Below, in pieces: positions 7,096 through 15,754 of a DNA stretch of 64,000 nucleotides (position 1 is the stretch's first letter; each line of letters opens with the position of its first letter). The DNA lies in NCBI GenBank assembly GCA_016703545.1, contig JADJBX010000010.1:1-64000 (forward strand), written 5' to 3'. The notes beneath the pieces were generated by a model. It was not told where the DNA came from. It worked only from the letters and a program-made list of their open reading frames with translations, and did no database searches. The position numbers were made by a program, and so were the translations under genes. This stretch comes from Candidatus Amarobacillus elongatus. GTDB lineage: Bacteria; Chloroflexota; Dehalococcoidia; Tepidiformales; Tepidiformaceae.

Positions 7096-7575
7096 TCAGT
7101 CGCGAGCGACTGCCGGCACCGCCAGCGCGAACGGCAGTTCGCGCGCGGCGACGACGTCCATGCGCGCGCTTCCGGTGAACCAGGGGCCGGCAGCCTCGGC
7201 CATGCGGCGCGCGGCGGGGAACCAGATCGTGAACGGTTGGCCGGGCTGGCCACAACCGGACACCGCCGCATTCGATTCGATGCGGAGGGTGTAAACGGTG
7301 TGGCCCGTGTCCTCGCCGGAACCGGTGGGCGCGACCAGGGTCACGCCCTCACCGCAGGCGCGGCCCTGTACCAGCGCCACGCTCGGGCCGATGGCCGGCT
7401 GAAGGTCCAGGTTCGCCGCGGGCGATACCCGCCCGTACCGGTAGGCGAAATCCGGCAGGGGCGGATCCTGCGCGCGAACGGCCGCGCGGCCCGCGCCGAG
7501 GGCAACAAAAAGGGACGCCGCGAGCGCTGCGAGCGCACCCATGCGCACGCTGCGTCTCGACACGCGTCCCTCCAT
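7096..7575 (-). CDS. secreted protein, paralogue of its upstream neighbour
   Basis: A 159-aa protein from ATG 7575 with a Sec signal peptide (RRSVRMGALAALAASLFVAL, cut near AVRAQ). The mature part has a short beta-rich pattern: FAYRYG, VALVQGRACGEGV, HTVYTLRIESNA, SGCGQPGQPFTIWF. The same order of motifs with matching Cys positions appears in the gene at 7599, so the two are tandem duplicates. Function unknown; Cys pairs suggest disulfides outside the membrane. The genes are 23 nt apart and probably co-transcribed. Confidence 0.72.
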   Translation of the reverse strand: MEGRVSRRSVRMGALAALAASLFVALGAGRAAVRAQDPPLPDFAYRYGRVSPAANLDLQPAIGPSVALVQGRACGEGVTLVAPTGSGEDTGHTVYTLRIESNAAVSGCGQPGQPFTIWFPAARRMAEAAGPWFTGSARMDVVAARELPFALAVPAVARD

Positions 7576-7598
7576 GCGGGGCCTTGCCCGAGTGGTGA

Positions 7599-8045
7599 TC
7601 AGCCCGTGCCGTCGGATGCGACGAACGGGACCGGCTGGACGATGGTGAGTGCCGCGCCAAGGGTCAGCGCCTGCTGCTTGGGGCCGGCGCCGGTCCAGGT
7701 CGTGGACTCGTTGGCGAGACGGCCGCCCGTGGTCGGGTTGGTGGGCGTCACGTAGAAGCGGATCGTGCGGCCGTTGGCGCCGCAGCCCGCGCGCTGCGAA
7801 TCGGAGATGACGTCGACCACGAACACGGTCGAGCCGCTGTCGCTGACCACCGAGCCCGCGCCACACACGGTCGAGCTCGAGCCGTTGATGACGATGGCGA
7901 TCACGCCCTGCCCGGCCTGCGCGCCGGTGATGGAGCCGTAGATCGTGGCCGGAGGTCCGGGAGGCACGCCCTGCGCCAGGGCGGCGCCAGGAACTGCCAG
8001 CATGGCGGCGGCGGCGATGCCCGCGCCGACCAGTCGTCGCTTCAT
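7599..8045 (-). CDS. secreted protein, paralogue of its downstream neighbour
   Basis: A 148-aa protein with a clear signal peptide (MKRRLVGAGIAAAAMLAVP, cleavage near ALAQG). The mature domain reads TIYGSITGAQAGQGV, STVCGAGS, STVFVVDVIS, AGCGANGRTIRFYV, with the Cys pattern repeated in its neighbour. I recognise no named family, though short beta-sandwich domains of this kind are common in exported Chloroflexota proteins. The 171-bp region upstream (8046-8216) should hold the promoter; it contains an isolated GGGCAACCC. Confidence 0.72.
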   Translation of the reverse strand: MKRRLVGAGIAAAAMLAVPGAALAQGVPPGPPATIYGSITGAQAGQGVIAIVINGSSSTVCGAGSVVSDSGSTVFVVDVISDSQRAGCGANGRTIRFYVTPTNPTTGGRLANESTTWTGAGPKQQALTLGAALTIVQPVPFVASDGTG

Positions 8046-8216
8046 GGATGCCTCACTCTCGGGGGGAATGGGCTCCCCTTTTCAGGCAAGATAGGAGCGC
8101 CCTGTGGTGCGGGCAACCCACCAGCCCCTCACTTCCCCTCAACGGGCAGACAGTTTACGGACGTTTTACGGGCTCGCCCGGATTCACACCAGCCCCGTCA
8201 CGCGCCCCCGCCGCCG

Positions 8217-8684
8217 TTACCCTTCGAAATCCACCACGTGGCGATGCGGCTCCAACCCCTTCATCAGCACCAGCCGCCGCGGCTCCACCAGGAACAGGTG
8301 CCCCTCGCGGATAAAGTACGACGACGACGCGTCCTTCGCCGTCAGCTCCTGGGCGAGCGGCACGAACTCCGCGTCGTCCGGCGCGATCTGCCGCGCCCGC
8401 CCCTCGATGACCACGCGGTCGAAGGACTGCCAGTCGTGCTTCATGATGTCGCGGTTGTCGATGAGGAAGGAAACCTCGGGCGTGGAGGCGATGTTTCGCG
8501 CGTGCTGCGGCCGCCCCGAGCTCGCGAAGATCACCTGCCCGTTGGGGCGCAGGTGGAACAGCACGTACGTCTGGTAGGGGGTCGCGAACTCCGCGTGAAT
8601 GGTGGCGAGGGTGGCGCCGGGCTGCGTCTTCGCCAGCGTCGTGGCGTAGTCGAGGATGGCATCGGACGAGAGCACGTCGGGCAT
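8217..8684 (-). CDS. pyridoxamine 5'-phosphate oxidase-like, flavin-binding split-barrel protein
   Basis: A 155-aa split-barrel protein of the PNPOx/F420-dependent reductase class. Motifs include GATLATIHAEFATPYQTYV, HLRPNGQVIFASS, HARNIASTPEVSFLID and VVIEGRARQI. Such proteins bind FMN, F420 or haem and act as small oxidoreductases. The start MPDVLSSD at 8684 follows a TAGAAT box by 7 nt. The substrate cannot be inferred, and it stands alone. Confidence 0.78.
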   Translation of the reverse strand: MPDVLSSDAILDYATTLAKTQPGATLATIHAEFATPYQTYVLFHLRPNGQVIFASSGRPQHARNIASTPEVSFLIDNRDIMKHDWQSFDRVVIEGRARQIAPDDAEFVPLAQELTAKDASSSYFIREGHLFLVEPRRLVLMKGLEPHRHVVDFEG

Positions 8685-8691
8685 GACCGGG

Positions 8692-8697
8692 ATTCTA
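8692..8697 (-). promoter_or_regulatory. TAGAAT -10 box, predicted leaderless start
   Basis: TAGAAT on the minus strand ends 7 nt before ATG 8684 of the split-barrel gene. Confidence 0.55.
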
Positions 8698-8761
8698 CGC
8701 CCGCGCCCGATCGGGCGGTAACGGCCACCCGACCGCACGCCGCCATGCTGGCGCCGCGACG

Positions 8762-8767
8762 TAGACT
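8762..8767 (+). promoter_or_regulatory. TAGACT -10 box, predicted leaderless start
   Basis: TAGACT ends 6 nt before ATG 8774 of the third cysteine synthase; no Shine-Dalgarno. Confidence 0.5.
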
Positions 8768-8773
8768 GACGGC

Positions 8774-9727
8774 ATGCCCGAACCCTTCGCCAACATCGCC
8801 GCCCTCGTCGGGAACACTCCGCTCGTCGAACTTCGCAGCCTCTCGCCCGAACCGGGCGTGCGCCTCTTCGCCAAGCTCGAAGGGCAGAACCCGACCGGCA
8901 GCATCAAGGACCGGATCGTCCTTCGCATCCTCCGGGCGGCGAAGGCGAGCGGCGCCCTCGCGCCCGGCCAGCGCATCATCGAAGCCTCCACCGGCAACAC
9001 CGGCGTCTCGCTGGCGATGTTCGGGCGCATGCTCGGCCACCCCGTCGACGTCTGCGTGCCCGAAAGCGTCTACCCGGAGATCGAGGAGCTGTTGGCCGTG
9101 CACGGCGCGCGTATCCGGCGCGTCCCCCGGCAGGCGGGCATCAAGACCGCGATCGAAGTCGCCCAGGCCGTCGCCGACCAGGAGGGCGCGTTCCTGCTCA
9201 ACCAGTTCTTCAGCGACGAGAACGTGGCCGCCCACTACGAAGGCACCGGCGCCGAGATCCTCGCCGACGTGGGCAGCGTCGATGTGTTCATCGCCGGCAT
9301 GGGCACGGGCGGGACGATCACGGGCGTGGGGCGCCGCCTGAAGGAGCAGAACCCCGCGTGCCACGTCTTCGGGGTCGAGCCGCGGCTGGGCGTGCATGTC
9401 CAGGGGTTGAAGTCGCTCGAAGACGGCTTCATCCCGCCCGTGCTCGATGAAGACGTGCTCGACGGGAAGATCATCGTCGGAAACCGGCACGCGTTTTCGC
9501 ACGCGCGGCGGGCGATGCTGGCGGAGGGGCTGTTCGGCGGGATCAGCTCCGGGGCGGTCCTGCATGCGGCGATGCGTGCGGCTGGCCGCCTCAAGCGCGG
9601 CAACATCGTCATGGTCTTCGCCGACGCCGGCTGGAAGTACCTCGGCACTGACCTCTGGCAGGCCGGCGACCACGACCCCGCGATCGAAGCGCACGAGGAT
9701 CCACTGGACGATGTCCTCTGGTGGTAG
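8774..9727 (+). CDS. third cysteine synthase-family enzyme (CysM-like)
   Basis: A 317-aa PLP enzyme close to the operon CysM: LVGNTPLVEL, K45 in GSIKDR, GMGTGGTITGVG, LEDGFIPPVLDEDVLDGK and a Trp-Trp end. Two differences matter. The Asn loop reads STGNTG in place of TSGNTG, and the position equal to the phosphoserine-selecting Arg is K213 (GLKSLEDGF). It therefore may prefer another substrate, such as O-acetylserine or a homologue. It is monocistronic with its own leaderless-type promoter, outside the cysteine operon 2.2 kb away. A duplication of cysM followed by divergence is likely. Confidence 0.88.
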   Translation: MPEPFANIAALVGNTPLVELRSLSPEPGVRLFAKLEGQNPTGSIKDRIVLRILRAAKASGALAPGQRIIEASTGNTGVSLAMFGRMLGHPVDVCVPESVYPEIEELLAVHGARIRRVPRQAGIKTAIEVAQAVADQEGAFLLNQFFSDENVAAHYEGTGAEILADVGSVDVFIAGMGTGGTITGVGRRLKEQNPACHVFGVEPRLGVHVQGLKSLEDGFIPPVLDEDVLDGKIIVGNRHAFSHARRAMLAEGLFGGISSGAVLHAAMRAAGRLKRGNIVMVFADAGWKYLGTDLWQAGDHDPAIEAHEDPLDDVLWW

Positions 9728-9746
9728 GGGCAAGGGAGCGCTGGGA

Positions 9747-9883
9747 TCGAGGTTCGAGGTGAGAGGCGCGAGCGGGGCAACCCCGGCGCGGCGTCGGGGC
9801 AAACGAAAAGGCGAGCCTCACGACTCGCCTCGATGCGTTCCCACCGTCCGCTCTCCGGGACCTGGGAACCGGTATCGGGAACT
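9747..9883. repeat. heptamer element G with GGGGCAACCCC core
   Basis: Degenerate 7-bp units TCGAGGT, TCGAGGT, GAGAGGC, GCGAGCG (9747-9774) run into the hairpin core CGGGGCAACCCCGG (9773-9786). A second array, GGGACCT, GGGAACC, a 6-bp unit, GGGAACT, lies at 9857-9883. It starts 19 bp after the cysteine synthase stop and ends 5 bp before the tRNA 3' end. Confidence 0.65.
9803..9830 (-). terminator. Rho-independent terminator of tRNA-Pro
   Basis: On the minus strand AGGCGAG (9830-9824), an 8-nt loop and CTCGCCT (9815-9809) form a 7-bp stem followed by TTTCG and more T; it lies 58 bp downstream of the tRNA. Confidence 0.7.
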
Positions 9884-9887
9884 GTTG

Positions 9888-9964
9888 TGGTCGGGGTAAC
9901 AGGATTTGAACCTGTGGCCTCTTCGTCCCGAACGAAGCACTCTACCAGGCTGAGCTATACCCCG
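9888..9964 (-). tRNA. tRNA-Pro (anticodon CGG)
   Basis: A full cloverleaf on the minus strand: acceptor CGGGGTA/TACCCCG, D arm GCTCAGCCTGGTAGAGT, anticodon stem CTTCG/CGAAG with loop TTCGGGA (anticodon CGG), T arm ACAGG-TTCAAAT-CCTGT, discriminator A and an encoded CCA at 9890-9888. Length 77 with CCA. It reads CCG proline codons, common at this G+C. Confidence 0.97.
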
Positions 9965-10010
9965 CGCCGACGTTCAATGGTAGCAGACGCGCGGTCACGC
10001 GCTACCCGCG

Positions 10011-12326
10011 TCAGTTCGCCACCATCGCCCCTTCGGCGATGAGCTTCGCGACCGTTTCCCCGTCCACCCCGAACTCTCCGAGGATCTCCAGGCTGTGCTC
10101 GCCGATGGCCGGCGCGGCATAGGCGAAGCCGCCCTCCGAGCGGCTCCAGTCCGCGTACGAGCGGACGCACGTGACCTCGCCGAAGGTGCGGTCCGGGACG
10201 GTGCGGAACACGCGGTTCTGCTCGAGCCAGGGGTCCGTGAAGATGTCGCCGATGCCGAGGGCGGGCGCGGCGGGGACCGCGCGGGTGACCAGGCGGTCCA
10301 TCGCCTCCGCCAGCGAAAGCTCCGCGAAGGCGGCGGCGATGAGCTCCGCGAGATCGCCCTGCGCGGGCGCGGTGAGTGCCTGTTCCGCCGTCATCCGCCC
10401 CGCCCACTCCGGGTGCCCGAGCGCCAGCGCGAGCTGCTGGAACTCCGCCGGCGTCCCGCAGGCGACCGCGACCCAGCCGTCGCGCACGGGGTAGAAGCGG
10501 CGCAGCGCGTTCGGCCCGATGAAGTCGCGGCCACCGGTGGGAGAGGGTTCGCGGCCCTCGTACCAGGTCAGTTCGCCCGACTGGAAGAGGACGCTCTGGC
10601 TGGCCAGGCAGGTCTGGACCTCCTGCCCGCGGCCCGTCTGTTCGCGCGAGTGGAGCGCGGCAAGCATGCCGAAGGCGGCCATCATCGCCGTGGCGGTGTC
10701 GTTCACGGCGATCTGGTGGAACACCGGCTCTTCCTCGCCGCCCTGCGCGCGCATCATCCCGCTGCGGGCCTGCATCAGGGGGTCGAAGCCGGGGTCGGCG
10801 GCGAGCTCGCCCTTCGGCCCGTACCCGGTGACCGAGCAGGTGATGATGCGCGGGTTGATGGCCGCGAGCGTCGCGTAGTCGATGCCGAGCCGTTCGCGCA
10901 CGCCGAGCCGGAAGTTATCGAGCACGACATCGGCCTGGCGGACCATCTCCTCGAAGATGCCGCGCGCCGCCGGGTGCTTGATGTCCATGGCGAGGCTGCG
11001 CTTGCCCAGGTTGTGGCCGAGGAACCCGAGCCCGTACGGCCGGAAGGGGTCGCCGCCCGTGGGTTCGATCTTGGTCACGTCGGCGCCGAGGTTGGCGAGC
11101 ACGGTGGGTGCGAAGGTGCCCGCGATGAACGCCCCGAGGTCCAGCACGCGCACCCCGGCGAGCGGCGGCCGGCCCACGGGTGCGGCGCCGGGGACGTCCT
11201 CAGCGGCGGCCGGGAGCGGGCGCTCGGCGAGCACGGCCGCGAGGTTGGCGTCCTCCACGAAGCCGCGGACGGCGCCGGGGGTATCGCTCATGAGCAGGGG
11301 GACGCCGGGCAGTTCGACCGTCCCGTGGACGGGGTGTTCGAGGGTGAGGTGCATGCCGTTCGCGGCGACGGTCTCCTCGCGGAACCACTCCTCGCGGCGC
11401 CCGACGGGCCCGCGCGGCACCCCGGCTTCGTGGAGAACGCGCAGCCAGTGCGCGCGCGGCTGCGTGAGGAAGTGGGCGTCGAGCCGCGCGATGGCGGTTT
11501 CGCTGCCGGGCGAGACGAAGAGCCGCGCGAAGTCCCCTTCGATGGCCGGGTCCGCAAGGAGGTCGGTGAGGCCGATCGCCTCGAGCGCCTTGAGGAAGAA
11601 CGGCGCCGTCAGGCTGCCGAGGAAGAACCATTCGCCGTCCGCGCACTGGTAGAGGCGGTAGTGGGGGACGGCGCCCCGGCTGCCGCGTCCCAGCCGCGAA
11701 ATCTGCCCGTCATAGGTGATGGCGCCGCCGCTTTCGATGGAGGAGACCGCGTGCAGCCCGCTCACCAGCAGCGCCTGACCGCGGCCGCTGTGTTCGCGCT
11801 CCCAGAGCCCGGCGGCGATGGCGTTGGCGGCGATCGTCGCATGCGCGTACGCGACCTGCGGGGTCACCAGCGCGACGGGCGTATTGCCGTAGCTCGCCTG
11901 CATGCGCGCGACGCCGCTCACGGCGGTCAGCAGCAGCTCGTCCGGCGGGAGCTGCGCCCAGCGCCCCTCGGCGGCGTAGGCGGGGAGCCACGTGTGCAGG
12001 ATCCGGGGGTTCGCCGCGCACACCGTCACCCCGTCCAGCCCGAGCCGTTCGAGTTCGCCCGGTGCGTCGTCGAACACCGCCACGTCCGCCGTCGCCAGCA
12101 GCCGGCGGGCCGCATCGAGCCCCGCGAACGTGGCCACATCGAGCGCGACGCGGCGCTTGTTCCGGTCCCAGCAGAGGAAGCCGGGGTGGGTGCGACAGGC
12201 GCGCTGCGCCGCGGATTCCACGCGCACGACGTCCGCGCCGAGGTCGGCGAAGAGCATGGTGGCCATCGCGCCGGGCAGGCGCGTGCTGAAGTCGAGGATG
12301 CGGAACGGTTCGAAGGCGCCGGGCAT
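10011..12326 (-). CDS. two-domain family III CoA-transferase (CaiB/BaiF type)
   Basis: A 771-aa protein made of two family III acyl-CoA transferase copies. The N-terminal copy starts FRILDFSTRLPGAMATMLFADLGADVVRVE; the second begins near residue 395 with VRVLDLGAFIAGTFAPTVLANLGADV and has the fuller set of motifs (GKRSLAMDIKHP, NFRLGVRERLGIDY, GFDPLMQARSGMM with the expected catalytic Asp). The first copy has weaker motifs and may be structural, since native enzymes are interlocked dimers. It moves CoA between carboxylic acids; the acid is unknown. The start ATG 12326 sits 8 nt after TATACT. It is divergent from the APH-type kinase, 73 bp away. Confidence 0.88.
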   Translation of the reverse strand: MPGAFEPFRILDFSTRLPGAMATMLFADLGADVVRVESAAQRACRTHPGFLCWDRNKRRVALDVATFAGLDAARRLLATADVAVFDDAPGELERLGLDGVTVCAANPRILHTWLPAYAAEGRWAQLPPDELLLTAVSGVARMQASYGNTPVALVTPQVAYAHATIAANAIAAGLWEREHSGRGQALLVSGLHAVSSIESGGAITYDGQISRLGRGSRGAVPHYRLYQCADGEWFFLGSLTAPFFLKALEAIGLTDLLADPAIEGDFARLFVSPGSETAIARLDAHFLTQPRAHWLRVLHEAGVPRGPVGRREEWFREETVAANGMHLTLEHPVHGTVELPGVPLLMSDTPGAVRGFVEDANLAAVLAERPLPAAAEDVPGAAPVGRPPLAGVRVLDLGAFIAGTFAPTVLANLGADVTKIEPTGGDPFRPYGLGFLGHNLGKRSLAMDIKHPAARGIFEEMVRQADVVLDNFRLGVRERLGIDYATLAAINPRIITCSVTGYGPKGELAADPGFDPLMQARSGMMRAQGGEEEPVFHQIAVNDTATAMMAAFGMLAALHSREQTGRGQEVQTCLASQSVLFQSGELTWYEGREPSPTGGRDFIGPNALRRFYPVRDGWVAVACGTPAEFQQLALALGHPEWAGRMTAEQALTAPAQGDLAELIAAAFAELSLAEAMDRLVTRAVPAAPALGIGDIFTDPWLEQNRVFRTVPDRTFGEVTCVRSYADWSRSEGGFAYAAPAIGEHSLEILGEFGVDGETVAKLIAEGAMVAN

Positions 12327-12334
12327 GGCGCGGG

Positions 12335-12340
12335 AGTATA
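12335..12340 (-). promoter_or_regulatory. TATACT -10 box, predicted leaderless start
   Basis: TATACT on the minus strand ends 8 nt before ATG 12326 of the CoA-transferase. Confidence 0.6.
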
Positions 12341-12387
12341 CGCGAGCGGCCGGGCGGCGGCGGGTCGCGAGGCCAGCGGCACGCGCC

Positions 12388-12393
12388 CATACT
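12388..12393 (+). promoter_or_regulatory. CATACT -10-like box
   Basis: CATACT ends 6 nt before GTG 12400 of the kinase gene; the same spacing as the other leaderless candidates. Confidence 0.4.
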
Positions 12394-12399
12394 GTCGCC

Positions 12400-13437
12400 G
12401 TGGTACTCGAACCTCCGCGGCCCTCCCTCCCCGACCACACGCCCGCCATCGACGCGCTGCTCGAACGCCACGGGCTGCGCCGCGAGGGGCCGCCCGTGCA
12501 CCTCGCCGACAGCATCCAGAACCCCTCGTACCGGGTGGCGACGGGTGGCGGGGCGTTCGTCGTCCGCGTCCACAAGAAGTCCCGCACGATGGACGGAATC
12601 GCCTTCGAGCACGCGGTCATGCGGTACGCGGCCGCCGGCGGCGTCCCCGTCGCGCTGCCCGTGCCCACGGCCAGCGGCGAAACCGCCATTCGCGCGGGGG
12701 GCGTGCTGATCGCGCTGTACCCCTGGGTCGAAGGGCGGACGGCCACGCGCGGGAGCATCACCCCCGGCGAAGCGGCGCTGCTGGGCGAAACCGAGGGACG
12801 CATCCACACCGCCCTCGCGGGCTACCCCGGCGAGGTGCCGCGCGCCTGGCGCTCGGGCGCGCAGTGGGACACCGAAACCTCCATCGCGCAGCTCAGCCGG
12901 GTGGACGACCTCATCCGCTACTACCCCGCCCCCGGCGACGAGTACCTGCGCGCCCAGGAGGGGCTGCGCGACGCGCTGGATCTGCTCGAGACGCCGGGCG
13001 TGGCCGTGCCGTGGTCCTCGTTCTCCGGCCTGCGCCTCACGCTCGTGCACGGCGATTTCCACGAGCGGAACGTGATCCTCGGCGGCGATGGCGCGGTGGC
13101 GGCGGTGGTGGATTGGGAGGCGGCGGGGCTGCTGCCGCCGCTGTTCGAACTGCTGCGCTGCGTCACCTTCGCCGGCCTGCTCGATGAGCCGCACCTTGGC
13201 GCCTACCTCGATGGCTACCGCCGGCACGCCACCATCGACGCCGGCGCCTGCGAGGCATCGGTCGCGTTCTGGTGGCAATCGCTCCTGCACGACACGTGGG
13301 TCTACACGCAGCGCTTCATCGAAGGGGACCACGGCGTGACGCGCTTCTTCCCGGAAACGCGCGCGAACATCGCGCGGCTGCGGGAGCCCGCCGAGCGGGC
13401 CCGGCTGGCAGCCGCGCTCCGCGCCCACGCTGGCTGA
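12400..13437 (+). CDS. aminoglycoside phosphotransferase/choline kinase-fold kinase
   Basis: A 345-aa APH-fold kinase. Catalytic loop LVHGDFHERNVIL (Brenner motif) at about residues 211-223 and metal-binding VVDWEAAG about 12 residues later; the N-lobe has SYRVATGGGAFVVRVHK with the ATP lysine. The family phosphorylates small molecules (homoserine, choline, fructosamine, aminoglycosides); nothing here fixes the substrate. The GTG start at 12400 is set by the upstream box. It is divergent from the CoA-transferase and ends 6 bp from the convergent MFS gene. Confidence 0.85.
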   Translation: MVLEPPRPSLPDHTPAIDALLERHGLRREGPPVHLADSIQNPSYRVATGGGAFVVRVHKKSRTMDGIAFEHAVMRYAAAGGVPVALPVPTASGETAIRAGGVLIALYPWVEGRTATRGSITPGEAALLGETEGRIHTALAGYPGEVPRAWRSGAQWDTETSIAQLSRVDDLIRYYPAPGDEYLRAQEGLRDALDLLETPGVAVPWSSFSGLRLTLVHGDFHERNVILGGDGAVAAVVDWEAAGLLPPLFELLRCVTFAGLLDEPHLGAYLDGYRRHATIDAGACEASVAFWWQSLLHDTWVYTQRFIEGDHGVTRFFPETRANIARLREPAERARLAAALRAHAG

Positions 13438-13443
13438 CGGGAT

Positions 13444-14592
13444 TCAGGCCGCGGGGAGCGGGCGCCGCAGCGCGCCCGCGGCCGAGAGGACCGCGAGCAG
13501 GATCGCCGCCGCGAGCGCGAGCACCGCGCCCACCGCGAACGGCGCCGCGTGCCCGACGGTATCCCAGAGCACGCCCGCGCCCACGCTCGCGACGAGCGCC
13601 GCGCCGCCGGCGACGCCCTGGAAGATGCCCATCGCCGTGCCCCGGGCCTCGCGCGGCACGAGGTCGCCGACGAACGCCTTCGAAACGCCGTCGGTGAAGG
13701 CGATGTACGCGCCGTAGGTGGCGAACAGCGGCCACGCCACCGCCCCCGAACCTGCGAGGGCGAACCCCGCGTAGACGGCGGCGAAGACGACGTACCCCGC
13801 CCCCAGCAGCCACCCCCTCGGCACGCGATCCGAAAGCGACCCGGCGGGGTACGACAGCGCCGCATAGACCACGTTGTAGACGACGTAGGCGAGCACGACG
13901 AGCGTCGCGCTCAGCCCGAGCGATTTCGCCCGCAGGATGAGGAACGCGTCGGAGGAGTTGCCGGCCATGAAGAGCGTGGTGACCGCGAGCAGGAGCCAGA
14001 ACTGGCGCGGCAGGTGGCGCGCACGCACGTTCGCCGCCACCGCTTCCGGCGAGCGTTCCGGCAGCGCGCGCAGCACGAGCACCGCGAGCACGCCGGGGAC
14101 CACGGCCGCGAGGATCGCCAGCCGCAGCCGGTCATCCGCGAAGTGGAGGATGACGAGCCCAACGAGCGGCCCGACGACGGCGCCGGCGGTATCCATGGAG
14201 CGGTGCAGCCCGAAGATGCGGCCGCGGTCGTGTTCGCCCGCGAACTCGGCGAGGAGGGCGTCGCGCGGGGCGCCCCGCACGCCCTTGCCGAAACGGTCGA
14301 AGGTGCGCCCCGCGAGCGCGAACGGCCAGGCGAAGGAGAGGCCGACGATGAGCTTGCCCACCGCCGCCAGCGCATAGCCCGCGACCACGAACGGCTTCCG
14401 CGCCCCCGCGCGGTCGGACCAATTCCCCGCGAACAGCTTCGTGAGGTTGGCGGTGCCTTCGGCCACGCCCTCGACAATGCCGACGGCGGTCGCGGGCGCC
14501 CCGAGGGTGCCCGTGAGGAAGAGCGGGAGGATGGGGTAGACCATCTCGCCGGAGAAATCCGCGAAGAAGGAGACGAGGCAGAGCACCCACAC
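13444..14592 (-). CDS. MFS transporter
   Basis: A 382-aa major facilitator protein with about 11-12 membrane helices. The loop GNWSDRAGARKPFVV after helix 2 is the MFS signature A; RTFDRFGKGVRGAPRDALLAE after helix 4 is typical of the TetA-like/UMF subgroup, and GSLSDRVPRGWLL repeats the signature in the second half. The start appears to be GTG 14592, which leaves a short N-terminus. It precedes polysaccharide genes on the same strand but the substrate is unknown. Confidence 0.85.
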   Translation of the reverse strand: MWVLCLVSFFADFSGEMVYPILPLFLTGTLGAPATAVGIVEGVAEGTANLTKLFAGNWSDRAGARKPFVVAGYALAAVGKLIVGLSFAWPFALAGRTFDRFGKGVRGAPRDALLAEFAGEHDRGRIFGLHRSMDTAGAVVGPLVGLVILHFADDRLRLAILAAVVPGVLAVLVLRALPERSPEAVAANVRARHLPRQFWLLLAVTTLFMAGNSSDAFLILRAKSLGLSATLVVLAYVVYNVVYAALSYPAGSLSDRVPRGWLLGAGYVVFAAVYAGFALAGSGAVAWPLFATYGAYIAFTDGVSKAFVGDLVPREARGTAMGIFQGVAGGAALVASVGAGVLWDTVGHAAPFAVGAVLALAAAILLAVLSAAGALRRPLPAA

Positions 14593-14673
14593 GGGCCGGG
14601 GGATGCCCCGGAAGGGGCCGCGGCGCGCGGCCGGGGGGTCCCCGCCCCGGCGGTCACGCGGGCCGCGCGGGCC

Positions 14674-15723
14674 TCATTGCTCCGCGCCCGACTTCAGCCG
14701 CTGCCGTTCGCTCCAGCCGCCCATGAGGAAGCCGGCGCCGTAGGAGAAGTGCATGGTTGCCATGGCGGCGAAGGTGAGGAGCGTGTTCGCCCCCGACTTG
14801 CGGGCCGCGCCGCGCGCCGTGAACAGCCCGCCCACGATGTACACCAGCGCGAGCAGCTTCAGCAGCTGGCGCGCGCGCGAGAACACCGTTCCGAGCAGGA
14901 AGAGCAGCGGCCCGCCCGCGACCATGCCCGCCGGGGCGAAGTGCCGGGGCTGCAACGGCCGCCCGCGCGCGAGCAGCGTCCCCTTCGCCGCGCCGTATTC
15001 GCGGTACTGGCGCGCCAGCGCCTGCAGCGTGCGCCTCGGGTAGTAGGTGCTGCGAATCGTCGGCACGAGGAAGATCTTGCCGCCCGCATCGATCAGGCGG
15101 GCGTTGTAGCTGTCCTCGTCGGCGCCATCCACCGTCTCGTCGAAACGGCCCACGATCTCCCATACGGCGCGGTGGTAGCAGCCGAACGGCACGGTATCGA
15201 CTTCGCCTTCGTCATCGGCATAGCGAAAGCGGGCGTTGCCGACGCCGAACGGCGAGGACATGGCGGCGGCGATCGCCTTGCCGACCTCGCCTTCGCCGAC
15301 GGTTTCGATGGGGCCTCCGACGCAGGCGGCGCCGGTGCGCTTGAGGGCATCGACGGAGGCGCGCACGAAATCACCGCGCACGACGCTGTGGGCGCCGATG
15401 ATGATCCAGCAATCCCCGGTGGCCGCGTCCATCCCGGAATTGAGCCCGCCGACGGTGATGCGCCTGGGGTTATCGACCAGCCGCAGGGCGCGGAAGCGCG
15501 ATGGGTACTCGCGCACGAGATCGCGCGTACGGTCGGTGCTGCCCCCATCGCTGACGATGACCTCGATGCCATCCGGCCCATAGTCCTGGTCCTGGAGCGA
15601 ATCAAGCAGGCCCGTGATGTAGCGCTCTTCGTTCAGGCAGGGGATGACGATCGAGACGAGCGGGCGCGCGGGAAGCGCGAGCGAGACCTCATCGAGGCGG
15701 CGTTTGGACTGGGCGGTGCTCAT
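14674..15723 (-). CDS. family 2 glycosyltransferase (ExoA-like)
   Basis: A 349-aa GT2 enzyme: LVSIVIPCLNEERYI at about 20-34, EVIVSDGGSTDRT (nucleotide-binding DxD region), GLNSGMDAATGDCWIIIGAH and a membrane-associated C-terminus with 2 hydrophobic segments (GGPLLFLLGTVF; LLALVYIVGGLF). The architecture matches succinoglycan-type ExoA enzymes that add sugars to lipid-linked repeat units at the inner face of the membrane. Start ATG 15723, 6 nt after TACGGT. Part of the polysaccharide cluster 14.6-19.4 kb. Confidence 0.87.
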   Translation of the reverse strand: MSTAQSKRRLDEVSLALPARPLVSIVIPCLNEERYITGLLDSLQDQDYGPDGIEVIVSDGGSTDRTRDLVREYPSRFRALRLVDNPRRITVGGLNSGMDAATGDCWIIIGAHSVVRGDFVRASVDALKRTGAACVGGPIETVGEGEVGKAIAAAMSSPFGVGNARFRYADDEGEVDTVPFGCYHRAVWEIVGRFDETVDGADEDSYNARLIDAGGKIFLVPTIRSTYYPRRTLQALARQYREYGAAKGTLLARGRPLQPRHFAPAGMVAGGPLLFLLGTVFSRARQLLKLLALVYIVGGLFTARGAARKSGANTLLTFAAMATMHFSYGAGFLMGGWSERQRLKSGAEQ

Positions 15724-15754
15724 CGGGACACCGTAGAAGCGGGCGCGAACAGGG

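Noticed and set aside
8109..8126. GGGCAACCC near 8115 as another heptamer element
   Set aside because: The core resembles the others but no 7-bp array adjoins it, so chance in GC-rich DNA is possible.
10095..13187. A 1030-codon open frame on the plus strand
   Set aside because: It is antisense to the CoA-transferase, made of Arg/Gly/Ala-rich sequence with no domain. In 70% G+C DNA long antisense frames arise because stop codons are rare.
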